Assembly: GCA_016290175.1 (NCBI GenBank)
Contig: JAEETD010000017.1
Coordinates: forward strand, 1-44,534
Length of the DNA stretch: 44,534 nucleotides
Source: Prevotella sp.
GTDB taxonomy: Bacteria > Bacteroidota > Bacteroidia > Bacteroidales > Bacteroidaceae
Reading direction: 5' to 3'
The position numbers and the translations under genes are program-made. Shown here in pieces: positions 9,445-17,687 of the stretch. Numbering within the stretch: the stretch's first letter is position 1; each line of letters starts with the position of its first letter. The notes beneath the pieces were generated by a model. The model worked only from the letters and a program-made list of their open reading frames with translations. It was not told the DNA's origin and searched no databases.

Positions 9445-11265
9445 CTATTTCACAGGAATGGACAAGACGAACCTACAACCCGTCTTATACGTCTTATCAA
9501 GCGTAACCTTCGCGCCAATCGACTGAGCCAGACGACTGCAGATGGGAAGGCCCAAGCCGATACCCTCCTTGAAGTTACCACTACCCTTCTCGAACAAGTC
9601 GAAGATACGGTCCTGATCATCCTCAGGTATACCGATACCCGTGTCGGTTACCATCAGATTCAGTTCGCGTTTCTCCTGATCGTAAACACAACGGAGTTCA
9701 ATATGGCCTTCATCTGTGAACTTCTGGGCATTGTCCAGAAGATGCATCAATATACGGGTGATCGTAGCGCCATGAGAGCGGAAGGAGAAGTCGTCGGTCA
9801 CCTTCGACATAAAGCGGGTCTCCACACCTTGATTGGCCTTCTCCACCATTAATCGCAAGACTCTGCGACACAATTGGTTAATCCTGACATCCTCCATCTC
9901 AGAGTCCGGACGCAGATTGCTCTCACTCTCGCTTTTCGACAACTCCAGCATCTCATTGACGATGGAGGTGATGAGTTCCACATTATTCGAGATACGCTCC
10001 TGCATATCCTTCTTTTCCTCTTCACCAACTTCAATCTCCGGGTTACAGAGAATCTCCGAGAAACCGGCGACGGCATTCAGGGGCGTACGTATCTCGTGGC
10101 TCATGTTGCTGATGAAAGCCGACTTCATGTGGTCCGACTCTTCGGCTCGCTCCAAGGCTTCCTTCAGGTTTTTGTTACGGGCCCAGATGATTCGCACCAG
10201 ACGGCGGCGGCCCATGATATAGATGATCAAGAAAGCAATCACCAGACCGATGAGCCAGTTTTTGAGCGTCTTAGCCTTTTTCTTATACGCCTCAGCCTCT
10301 TTCTGTGACTGAATGAGCGAACGCTCCATCGACATATAGCCATAGTTGGCTCCTTGCGAGAGGCCATTGATGGAATCCATCTCAATATAGCGACGCTTCA
10401 TTGCCGCAAAGCTCTCGTCCACATCACCCTGAAACGCCAGCACACGAACGGCCACCAACGAGCTGTCGACATAAAGATTCCCCCGATGCAGTCGTTCAAG
10501 GGCACCTTTGAAATCACGATCGAAAGACATCCGGGCTACAGCCATCATGTTATCATAACGACGACTGAAGTCGGGGTCACCCGTTCCCCGCAGCTGCTCG
10601 TATTCATCATACTGACGGAAGAATGCTTCAGAGTCGCCTTTAATAAAGAATACATACGCCTTCATGGCGACAGACATCGACTGATACTCTATATTCTTCA
10701 GCTCCTTAGCCAGACTCTCTGACTTATCGAGCCACTCCAACGCCAAAGTGGGATTCTTCAGGCTCTGCATCTCTGCCAGATTCACATAGGTACGCATAGT
10801 GAATTTGGGGTCACGATCGCCCACTTCATTAAGAGCCTGCGTAAAGAAAAGTTCAGCCTGACGCGAGGCATGACTGGTGTAATAGATATCACCCATCAAT
10901 CCAAGCGGCAGATAAAAGTAATCGGAAGCCTTATTGTCACGTACCTCCTTTTCCAGATTCTGAGCATACTCCATTGCCTGGATGAGTTGCCCATGATGCA
11001 AAGCATAGAAACCTTCATTACATTTTAACTTGTAATAGAGGTTCATATCACCCTGCTTCTTCAGATAATCTGCATAATCCTTAGTGTAGCTATAGAACTC
11101 CTGGGCGTTACCGGCTGCCATCAGATGATGGAATTTGTCGAAACGCTCCCTATCCTCACCAGTCAAGTCCGCTACGGTCTTGTCTGCATAAGCGATATCC
11201 ACAGAAACCATCAAGAGTATTGATGTGAGGATAAGGTTAAGATATGATCTTAGGCTCATAGTCAT
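9445..11265 (-). CDS. TPR-containing sensor histidine kinase
   Basis: The 606-residue product has a signal/TM segment at about 8-26. A periplasmic helical TPR-like region spans about 35-320 (YVNLAEMQSLKNPTLALEWLDKSESLAKEL). A second TM segment lies at about 336-351, followed by a HisKA domain with phospho-acceptor His390 in FISNMSHEIRTPLN. The ATPase domain has DTGIGIPEDD near 540 and GIGLGLPICSRLA near 570. No receiver or DNA-binding domain follows, so it is not a hybrid HTCS regulator, and its response regulator is not in the window. It lies directly upstream of the GH3 and esterase genes and has its own promoter. Confidence 0.92.
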   Translation of the reverse strand: MTMSLRSYLNLILTSILLMVSVDIAYADKTVADLTGEDRERFDKFHHLMAAGNAQEFYSYTKDYADYLKKQGDMNLYYKLKCNEGFYALHHGQLIQAMEYAQNLEKEVRDNKASDYFYLPLGLMGDIYYTSHASRQAELFFTQALNEVGDRDPKFTMRTYVNLAEMQSLKNPTLALEWLDKSESLAKELKNIEYQSMSVAMKAYVFFIKGDSEAFFRQYDEYEQLRGTGDPDFSRRYDNMMAVARMSFDRDFKGALERLHRGNLYVDSSLVAVRVLAFQGDVDESFAAMKRRYIEMDSINGLSQGANYGYMSMERSLIQSQKEAEAYKKKAKTLKNWLIGLVIAFLIIYIMGRRRLVRIIWARNKNLKEALERAEESDHMKSAFISNMSHEIRTPLNAVAGFSEILCNPEIEVGEEEKKDMQERISNNVELITSIVNEMLELSKSESESNLRPDSEMEDVRINQLCRRVLRLMVEKANQGVETRFMSKVTDDFSFRSHGATITRILMHLLDNAQKFTDEGHIELRCVYDQEKRELNLMVTDTGIGIPEDDQDRIFDLFEKGSGNFKEGIGLGLPICSRLAQSIGAKVTLDKTYKTGCRFVLSIPVK

Positions 11266-11276
11266 ATTCTACTAGG

Positions 11277-11308
11277 CAAAGATAGTAAGAAATCTGCGAT
11301 TTTACAAA
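11277..11308 (-). promoter_or_regulatory. Promoter of the sensor kinase gene
   Basis: Minus-strand -7 box TATCTTTG at 11284-11277 and -33 box TTTG at 11308-11305, spacer 20 bases. The ATG is at 11265, giving a very short leader of about 5-10 bases. Confidence 0.8.
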
Positions 11309-11312
11309 GAAA

Positions 11313-11353
11313 TGACGACAGAATTAACACAAATTATATTAATTCTGTCGTCA
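11313..11353 (-). terminator. Perfect 15-bp inverted repeat, probable terminator of the exporter operon
   Basis: TGACGACAGAATTAA (11313-11327) and its exact complement (11339-11353) flank an 11-base AT-rich loop. On the minus strand the hairpin follows the tolC stop by 26 bases and is followed by TTTCTTT, so it can end the operon. It stops only 4 bases short of the -33 box of the kinase promoter, so an operator role is also possible. Confidence 0.65.
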
Positions 11354-11379
11354 GAATGACTCTTTTTATGGAGAAAGGG

Positions 11380-12726
11380 TCAGAAGCTCATGTCTTTGCC
11401 ACGATAGAAAGCGATGAGCGCCTGCTGGTAGATGTTCTCGTAGCGAGCCTGAACGAGGTCGGATTCTGCCTTGAGGTAATTATTCTTCGACTCGTTGAAC
11501 TCGGTAATGGTAGCCTTACCGTTCTCATACTTTGCCTGTGTGAGGTGGAAGGCGTCATTGGCGGTAGCGACAGCCTGCTTAGAAGCTTGCTCCTTGGCCT
11601 GGGCATTGAGCGCGTTATAATAAACTTTCTGAATATCCTGATAGAGCGTCTTCTTCGTATTGTCGAGCGCCAGCTGTTGATTCTCCTGATTGATACGGGC
11701 AGTACGGATACTGTTGCGCGTCTGGAAGCGGTTGAAGATAGGCACATTAAGGTTCAGACCGATATACTGCGAGAAGTTATTCTTCAGCTGGGAACCGAAA
11801 CCATCGGCCTTGAAGCCGGAAGTGGTGTAGTAATTGGTACCCAGACCACCACTGAGAGAGAGCGTGGGATAGTTGCCTGCCTGAGCAATCTTGATGCTAT
11901 ACTCGGTGCCCTTCAACTTCAGCTGCTGCGAGAGAATCTCAGGCTTGATGCCGAGGGCCTCTGCGTAGATGGCGTCGGGGGCGGGGAGATTTTCCAGTCT
12001 GGCCAGATTATCCAAATCATCTAGATCAGGCCTTACGATATTGAAGCCTTCGGGCGAAGGCAGTTCGAGAAGTTGCGTGAGGGCAAGCAGGGCCAGACGT
12101 GTGTTATTATCAGCCTGGGTGGCTGTAAGGGTGCTGTTGGCGAGTGTGGCACGCTGCTGGGAGAGTTCCGCCTCGGAAGCCTTACCATTCTTGACGAACG
12201 CCTGCAGACGAGCCACCTGCGCAGAGTCGATGGAGATCTGACGATGGGCCACATCGGCAATTTCAATATCATATAGTATCTGCACGTATGCCTGTGCCAC
12301 CTGCATGCGGATATCATTCTTCGCTTTTTCGAGATCTGCGGTAGCTGCCTCGAGGTTCAGTTGGTTGAGCTTGATCTGATTGGGGATCTGGAAGCCTGTG
12401 AAAATAGGCACGCTCGTACCTAGCGAAAAGCTCGTACTACTGGTATTGGTATTCGAGTAGGTATTATCAGCCGTCAGACCGCGTCCGAAACTGAAGTTCT
12501 GACTTACGCTACCGCTCAGATCCGGCAGGCGTGAGTTCTTCGACGTCGAGAGTTGTATCTCCTCCTGACGACACTGGTTCTCCTGCTGCTTGATGCTGAT
12601 ATTATTCGCCACAGCATAGTCGCAGCACTCGCGAAGGCTCCACTGGCGCTGCTGCGCAGCAGCGGATAGTGAATAGTGAATAGTGAATAGTACCAACAAG
12701 ACTTTCACCCAACACTTTTCACTCAT
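11380..12726 (-). CDS. TolC-family outer membrane efflux protein
   Basis: About 448 residues from the ATG at 12726. The family pattern is two OEP halves with long coiled coils and beta strands: WSLRECCDYAVANNISIKQ near the start, LGTSVPIFTGFQ near 115, and LNLNVPIFNRFQTRNSIRTARI near 320. It closes with EFNESKNNYLKAESDLVQARYENIYQQALIAFYRG. It forms the outer membrane duct for the exporter encoded upstream. Starts at 12768 (GTG) and 12762 (ATG) are in frame. The 12726 ATG is preferred because it gives a normal 24-residue signal peptide cut near SAAAQ. The core of that signal peptide is encoded by a 7-bp tandem repeat, which is unusual. Confidence 0.9.
   Translation of the reverse strand: MSEKCWVKVLLVLFTIHYSLSAAAQQRQWSLRECCDYAVANNISIKQQENQCRQEEIQLSTSKNSRLPDLSGSVSQNFSFGRGLTADNTYSNTNTSSTSFSLGTSVPIFTGFQIPNQIKLNQLNLEAATADLEKAKNDIRMQVAQAYVQILYDIEIADVAHRQISIDSAQVARLQAFVKNGKASEAELSQQRATLANSTLTATQADNNTRLALLALTQLLELPSPEGFNIVRPDLDDLDNLARLENLPAPDAIYAEALGIKPEILSQQLKLKGTEYSIKIAQAGNYPTLSLSGGLGTNYYTTSGFKADGFGSQLKNNFSQYIGLNLNVPIFNRFQTRNSIRTARINQENQQLALDNTKKTLYQDIQKVYYNALNAQAKEQASKQAVATANDAFHLTQAKYENGKATITEFNESKNNYLKAESDLVQARYENIYQQALIAFYRGKDMSF
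12670..12690 (+). repeat. Heptamer array inside the TolC signal-peptide codons
   Basis: Three perfect copies of TGAATAG with a degraded fourth copy at 12663-12669. On the coding strand it reads CTATTCA units and encodes LFTIHYSLS, the hydrophobic core of the signal peptide. Because the unit is 7 bp, gain or loss of a copy would shift the frame. Confidence 0.85.
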
Positions 12727-12760
12727 ACTGCCTAACGTTATTATATCCTTTCTCATAATC

Positions 12761-12795
12761 ATTGTCACTATTAACTATTCACTATTAATTATTCA
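12761..12795 (-). repeat. Heptamer array between the adaptor and tolC genes
   Basis: Five 7-bp units in register (on the minus strand TGAATAA, TTAATAG, TGAATAG, TTAATAG, TGACAAT) fill the space between the adaptor stop (12798-12796) and the first possible tolC start. TGAATAG is the same unit as in the array 70 bases away, but in opposite orientation. Confidence 0.85.
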
Positions 12796-13911
12796 CTAAT
12801 CTTTAGTGTCTTCGTCGGTGATGATCTCAGGGCCGCGAACCTTGTCTTTAGCGGTGATGCCTTTCTTGATTTCGATATTCACACCATCGGAGAGACCCGT
12901 TTCCACGTATGTACGATCGTAAGTTTTCTCCTTGCCCTCGCCCTTGATGACATAGACGAAGGTAGAGTCACCGCTGAACTCGATGGCACTCTCAGGAACA
13001 GTAAGCACATTATCAGCCTTAGCCAGCACAATTTCAGCGTTGGCGCTATAGCCCGAGCGGATCTTACCACCCTCTGTGAGTATCACAGCAGCCTTGATTT
13101 CGAACTGGTTGGCACCGTTAGACTCGACGGCCTTCGGCGAGATATACTCCAGAGCAGCATCAAACTTCAGATCCTGCAGGGCGCCGATGGTAATCTTCAT
13201 GTTCATACCGTTTACCAGCTGGCCGACTTCCGTCTCATCAATATTTCCCCGGAAGATCAGATTGTTCATATTGGCGACTGTGGCAATCGTGGTACCCTCG
13301 TTCATCGTATTAACCTGAATGACGGAGTATCCCACCTTCACCGGGATGTTGAGGATAATACCACTGATGGTAGAACGAATCAGCGTAGAAGATGCCTTGG
13401 CGTTTGCCTTTGAGAAACCGTCTCTTACTACCTGCAATGCATCCTCAGCAGCCAGTTTCTCATGCTTGGCCTGCTGGAGGGCAATGCGACTCTTGTCGTA
13501 CTCATCGTCGCTGACCAGTTTCTGTTCGTGCAGGTTCTCGACACGCTTGAAATCCGTCTCAGACTGCTTCAGGTTGATCTCAGACAAACGGACACGCATC
13601 TCAGCGCTTGAGAGCTGACCCATTTCAGGCACCACCTTTACTTTAGCGATTACATCACCAGCATTCACATAGTCGCCTGGCTCCTTATAAAGTTCAGAGA
13701 TGATACCAGAGATCTGCGGCTTGATGTTGACCTCGTTACGGGGTTCGATCTTACCGGTGATGATAGTAGTCTTCTGGATACTGTCCTGTTTCGGAGTGAA
13801 CTCATTGTAGACCACTTCCTTGGGTTGGCTCTTCTGCCAGAGGAACACGAAGGTTCCGATGAAAATCAGCGCGATAATCGCGGCGATGATCAGTTTGCTG
13901 TACTTTTTCAT
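12796..13911 (-). CDS. Periplasmic adaptor (membrane fusion protein) of an ABC exporter
   Basis: The 371-residue product has an N-terminal membrane anchor at about 7-25 (LIIAAIIALIFIGTFVFLW). A biotinyl-lipoyl-like half motif (GKIEPRNEVNIKPQISGIISELYKEPGDYVNAGDVIAKV) spans about 53-90, a coiled-coil hairpin about 100-165, the second lipoyl half about 175-200, then beta-barrel and membrane-proximal domains. This is the HlyD/MacA architecture, bridging inner-membrane permeases to TolC. It lies 38 bases after the second permease gene and is part of the same operon. Its TAG stop touches a heptamer array. Confidence 0.92.
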   Translation of the reverse strand: MKKYSKLIIAAIIALIFIGTFVFLWQKSQPKEVVYNEFTPKQDSIQKTTIITGKIEPRNEVNIKPQISGIISELYKEPGDYVNAGDVIAKVKVVPEMGQLSSAEMRVRLSEINLKQSETDFKRVENLHEQKLVSDDEYDKSRIALQQAKHEKLAAEDALQVVRDGFSKANAKASSTLIRSTISGIILNIPVKVGYSVIQVNTMNEGTTIATVANMNNLIFRGNIDETEVGQLVNGMNMKITIGALQDLKFDAALEYISPKAVESNGANQFEIKAAVILTEGGKIRSGYSANAEIVLAKADNVLTVPESAIEFSGDSTFVYVIKGEGKEKTYDRTYVETGLSDGVNIEIKKGITAKDKVRGPEIITDEDTKD

Positions 13912-13949
13912 AATTATCTTGTTTTTATTAATATTTCGGAGTAATCGGA

Positions 13950-15203
13950 TTATTCATCTCGCATGGCGTCGACTGGTTTGATGCTCATGGCGCGGGCAGC
14001 AGGAGCGAGGCCCGCGAGGACGCCGAGCGAGCTCACTATGAAGGCGCAGAAGATGGCCGTCCAGAACCCTACCTGGAAGTGGGTCTCGATGATGCCGTCC
14101 TCCGTATTATACATCTCCAGCATCTGGAGAATCATCACACCAAAGAGGATGCCGCTCATGCCCGCAACTAATGTCAACACAATGCTCTCGGAAATGATCT
14201 GCGAGAGAATCATCTTGGGTGTAGCGCCGATAGCGCGACGGATGCCGATCTCGGTGGTTCGTTCTTTTACCGTAACCATCATAATGTTCGACACACCGAT
14301 GGCACCTGCCAGCAATGTTCCAAGTCCTATAAGCCAGATGAGGATATTCACACCCTTGAAGAGATTGTTGATCATCTGGAACATCAGTTCGGTGTTAAAC
14401 ACAAACACGCCCTGCTCGTCGGTAGGATCCACGAAGTGCGCTCTGGCAATTGTTTCGCGGATGCGCGGGGTGATCTTCGACATGATGACGCCCGGACGGC
14501 CTGTAGCAGCGATGATGTCAATCGCGTTACCACGATTAAAGGCAGCCTGCATCATCGTGATGGGGATGGTGACCTTCTCTTCCGAACGGCCACCAATATT
14601 AATATTACCTGAGCTATAGTCTACGCCCACCACTTCATAATAGGTAGAGTCGATGCGGATCTTCTTACCGCAGGGGTCCCCACCCTCTTTGAAGAGATCT
14701 TTATATACCTTCTTTCCGATGACACACACCTTGCGATGCTCCTGGATGTCCATCTCGTTGAGGTAACGTCCATAATATATCTTTGGAGCAATGATATCTG
14801 TCAGTTCAGGTACCGTGCCCTGAATTCTTGGCGTTGTTTTCTGGTCGCCGTAATAGGCCGTGTTACCACTTCCCCAACCCGAGAAAAGTATCGGTGCAGC
14901 GGCATTCAGTTCAGGCACTTTCTGCTTCAGACGCTCGATATCCTTATACTCCATCGTCCACCAGCGGCCTTTGCGGAATCCCTTATAGGGTTTGGTGGTC
15001 TGATCGGCGCCGACGATGACGGTGTTCTGTGCGAAACCGTCGAAGTTCTTATAGAGCATCTCCTTCAGTCCCTGTCCGCCGCCCATCAGGGCCACGAGCA
15101 TGAACACGCCCCAGAACACACCGAAGCCGGTGAGGAACGAACGCGACTTATTGCGCGTCAGCGTGTCGATGATCTCTCTGTATGAATCTAAATCTATTCT
15201 CAT
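13950..15203 (-). CDS. MacB/FtsX-type ABC permease
   Basis: The 417-residue product has one N-terminal TM helix (about 20-43), a large periplasmic MacB-PCD domain (about 45-260, including VCVIGKKVYKDLF and GKKIRIDSTYYEVVGV) and three C-terminal TM helices in an FtsX domain (about 280-417, NIMMVTVKERTTEIGIRRAIGATP). It ends LAPAARAMSIKPVDAMRDE, the usual FtsX tail. It starts 4 bases after the stop of the paralogous permease, so the two probably form a heterodimer. The substrate is unknown; related systems export drugs, peptides or lipids. Confidence 0.92.
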   Translation of the reverse strand: MRIDLDSYREIIDTLTRNKSRSFLTGFGVFWGVFMLVALMGGGQGLKEMLYKNFDGFAQNTVIVGADQTTKPYKGFRKGRWWTMEYKDIERLKQKVPELNAAAPILFSGWGSGNTAYYGDQKTTPRIQGTVPELTDIIAPKIYYGRYLNEMDIQEHRKVCVIGKKVYKDLFKEGGDPCGKKIRIDSTYYEVVGVDYSSGNINIGGRSEEKVTIPITMMQAAFNRGNAIDIIAATGRPGVIMSKITPRIRETIARAHFVDPTDEQGVFVFNTELMFQMINNLFKGVNILIWLIGLGTLLAGAIGVSNIMMVTVKERTTEIGIRRAIGATPKMILSQIISESIVLTLVAGMSGILFGVMILQMLEMYNTEDGIIETHFQVGFWTAIFCAFIVSSLGVLAGLAPAARAMSIKPVDAMRDE

Positions 15204-15207
15204 AATC

Positions 15208-16464
15208 TTATTCAGCTCTTAATGCCTCGATGGGGCGGATTCTTGATGCTTTATAGGCAGGGATGAGTCCGGCGATGGTTCCTGCGATGATCATCACCAT
15301 CGTAGCCTCGAAGCAGACATCCAGTCCTACAGTCGGATCGACGAAAAGGGTAATCTTCTCGACACCTAAGTCAGTCACCTCATGACCCAGCGTAGCATCC
15401 ATATACTCATTGGCGAAGATGCCCAACAACATTCCCACGTAGCCAAAGAAAGTGGTGATAATCACACTCTCTATGATGATCAGTTTCAGGATGCTCCAGG
15501 GTTTCGCACCGATGGCCTTGCGGATACCGAACTCGTGGGTGCGTTCCTTCACTGTGATGAGCATGATATTGCTGACGCCCACGATACCACTCAGCAGCGT
15601 AAACAGACCTACCACCCAAAGGAACGTGTGGATGATAGCGATACCCTGTTCCATCTGCATACTCTGCGTATAACCGTTCCAGATCCAAATACTACGCTCG
15701 TCTTCAGGATGCGCCTGATGATTGCCGTTCAGACGTCGGCGATAATCTTTCTCGAAAGCCTCATTGGCTTTTTCTGTGGTCAGTCCGTGAAAGGTAAACT
15801 CTAGGTGACCCAGATCGTTGGAGTTGGCACCATAGATGTCCTTGATCGTAGAATAAGCCGAGTAGGCCTGGTTCTCTCCATCGCCCGAGCTCTTGTAGAT
15901 GCCTACTACCTTGAAGGAAAGGTCGCGCACCTTCACGTATTTGCCCACGAGTGTCTTGTAGTCCTTGGGCTCCAGTTCCTTGGCCTGACGGTCGTTGATC
16001 ACCAGCACCTTGCGGCGTTCCTTCTGGTCGATCTCGTTGACAAAACGACCGTACATCAAGGAGCGCTTTACAATCTTCGTATGGATGGGATAGACACCCG
16101 TGATGCTCATATTCATGTAATTCTCGCCGTTGGTCACCACAGAACTGGTGGTATAGGTAGCACCCACATCATCGATATTCTCCTTGAACTCCGATTCTGT
16201 GGCAGCCAGGTCTTTCGTATTGAGGTTGATCCAGCGGCCCTCGCTCAGTCCGGCATAGGGTTTCGACGTCATACCTCCATAGACCTCCATCGAGTTGGAG
16301 AGGAAGTCGCCGCTCATCTTCATCGTTGCATTGATGAGACCATTGCCGGCACCCAACAGCACGATAATCATGAAGATGCCCCACGCCACAGCGAAACCCG
16401 TGAGCGTCGTGCGGAGTTTGTTCCTCCGTGCCGTCTGCCATATTTCTGATATTATATCGCGCAT
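15208..16464 (-). CDS. MacB/FtsX-type ABC permease (paralogue)
   Basis: The 418-residue product has the same architecture as its downstream paralogue: TM helix near 18-40 (TGFAVAWGIFMIIVLLGAGNG), periplasmic MacB-PCD (about 45-255) and a C-terminal FtsX domain with three helices (NIMLITVKERTHEFGIRKAIGAKP near 305). The tail reads IPAYKASRIRPIEALRAE. The two differ much in the periplasmic domain but share the coupling motif VKERTxEFGIRxAIGA. It starts 2 bases after the ATPase gene, so translation is likely coupled. Confidence 0.92.
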   Translation of the reverse strand: MRDIISEIWQTARRNKLRTTLTGFAVAWGIFMIIVLLGAGNGLINATMKMSGDFLSNSMEVYGGMTSKPYAGLSEGRWINLNTKDLAATESEFKENIDDVGATYTTSSVVTNGENYMNMSITGVYPIHTKIVKRSLMYGRFVNEIDQKERRKVLVINDRQAKELEPKDYKTLVGKYVKVRDLSFKVVGIYKSSGDGENQAYSAYSTIKDIYGANSNDLGHLEFTFHGLTTEKANEAFEKDYRRRLNGNHQAHPEDERSIWIWNGYTQSMQMEQGIAIIHTFLWVVGLFTLLSGIVGVSNIMLITVKERTHEFGIRKAIGAKPWSILKLIIIESVIITTFFGYVGMLLGIFANEYMDATLGHEVTDLGVEKITLFVDPTVGLDVCFEATMVMIIAGTIAGLIPAYKASRIRPIEALRAE

Positions 16465-16466
16465 AA

Positions 16467-17186
16467 TTATTTCATTATTCCTCCGCTGCCGAAGGGTGAG
16501 GCATTGTGGTTCAGGTTCTCTTCAATCTGGCCGATGATGCCGTCCTTGATATGTACAATCTTGTTGGTCTCGTTGGCCACACCACTCTCATGGGTCACCA
16601 CCACGATGGTCATATTCTCTTCCTGATTCAGCTGCTTGAGCAACTGCATCACCTCCACGGATGTCTTCGAGTCCAATGCGCCCGTAGGCTCATCGGCCAA
16701 AATGATCTGTGGACGGGTGATGAGTGCTCTGGCAATTGCCACACGTTGCTTCTGTCCTCCCGACAGTTCGTTGGGATAATGCTCCGCCCAATCCAGCAAT
16801 CCCAGACGCTCCAGATAGTCCAGAGCCATCTGATGACGCTTACGGCGAGATACCCCTTGATAGAATAATGGCAACTCAACGTTTTCCACGGCTGTTTTGA
16901 AAGAGATGAGATTAAAACTCTGGAAGATAAAACCTATCATCTTGTTGCGATACTCCGCAGCCTTCCGCTCGGAGAGATTCCAGATGGGCACGCCAGCCAG
17001 TTCGTAGGTGCCGGAATCGTAGTTGTCGAGAATACCTAATATATTCAGTAAGGTACTCTTGCCCGATCCCGAGGCACCCATGATGGAGACGAACTCTCCT
17101 TTCGCAATGTCGAGCGAGATGCCCTTCAGCACATGTAGCGGCTGGGCACCGAAATAGGTCTTGTTGATGTCTTGTAAATGTATCAT
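16467..17186 (-). CDS. ABC transporter ATPase (MacB/LolD type)
   Basis: The 239-residue product has Walker A GASGSGKST near 37, Q-loop FIFQSFNL near 87, signature LSGGQKQRVAIARAL near 141, Walker B IILADEPTGALDSKT near 161 and switch VVVTHE near 196. It is a single nucleotide-binding domain of the LolD/MacB class that drives the two FtsX-type permeases encoded immediately downstream. It is the first gene of a five-gene minus-strand operon. Its promoter lies about 50-90 bases upstream. A short Gly-Ser-rich tail (ASPFGSGGIMK) extends past the usual end. Confidence 0.95.
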   Translation of the reverse strand: MIHLQDINKTYFGAQPLHVLKGISLDIAKGEFVSIMGASGSGKSTLLNILGILDNYDSGTYELAGVPIWNLSERKAAEYRNKMIGFIFQSFNLISFKTAVENVELPLFYQGVSRRKRHQMALDYLERLGLLDWAEHYPNELSGGQKQRVAIARALITRPQIILADEPTGALDSKTSVEVMQLLKQLNQEENMTIVVVTHESGVANETNKIVHIKDGIIGQIEENLNHNASPFGSGGIMK

Positions 17187-17237
17187 GAAAACAATCTTAA
17201 TACCTTAAATTAACTTAGTTCCATTCGTTTGACGCTG

Positions 17238-17276
17238 CAAAAGTACAAAAAGTTGCAAGACCTCCAAAACTTTTGG
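17238..17276 (-). promoter_or_regulatory. Promoter of the tripartite exporter operon, with a palindrome at -33
   Basis: Minus-strand -7 box TACTTTTG at 17245-17238 and TTTG -33 box at 17268-17265, spacer 19. The -33 box lies inside a 13-base palindrome CCAAAACTTTTGG (17264-17276). A very similar palindrome and the same -7 box occur in front of the next ABC operon at 20298-20345, so both may answer to a common regulator. Confidence 0.75.
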
Positions 17277-17324
17277 GATAATCTGCATCGATTTGTGACG
17301 AATGACTAGATGTTTGGTCCATCT

Positions 17325-17687
17325 TTAACATTCAGTAAGTTTTTTATAGGCTTCTGCAACGTCGTCGATGCTGATGTCGAGCAACTGCATCTGACGGAAC
17401 AACTCAGGCAGGCGTTCTTTCATGAACTCCTTCTTACGGGCCTTGAGGATCTGCTTCTTCGCACCTTTCGTGACGAAGTAGCCCAGTCCGCGCTTGTTGT
17501 AGATGATCTCCTCACGCGCCAACTGCTCGTAGGCCTTCACAGCCGTGTTGGTATTCACCTCGAGAAGCACGGCATACTCACGGACAGACGGAATACGGTC
17601 GTCGTCCTGATACACACCAGAGAGGATCTCGTCGCAAAGACGGTCCGTCATCTGGAGATAGATGGGTTTATCGTTTGAGAATGTCAT
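17325..17687 (-). CDS. GntR-family transcriptional regulator, YtrA subfamily
   Basis: The 120-residue product has a GntR winged helix at about residues 8-75 (PIYLQMTDRLCDEILSGVYQDDDRIPSVREYA, then NTNTAVKAYEQLAREEIIYNKRGLGYFV). Only about 45 residues of helix follow, which is the short effector-less tail of the YtrA subgroup. Such regulators usually repress a linked ABC transporter operon. The start overlaps the end of the preceding permease gene by 20 bases, so it is the last gene of that operon. A YtrA-like operator lies at the operon start (20273-20296), which suggests autoregulation. Confidence 0.93.
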   Translation of the reverse strand: MTFSNDKPIYLQMTDRLCDEILSGVYQDDDRIPSVREYAVLLEVNTNTAVKAYEQLAREEIIYNKRGLGYFVTKGAKKQILKARKKEFMKERLPELFRQMQLLDISIDDVAEAYKKLTEC

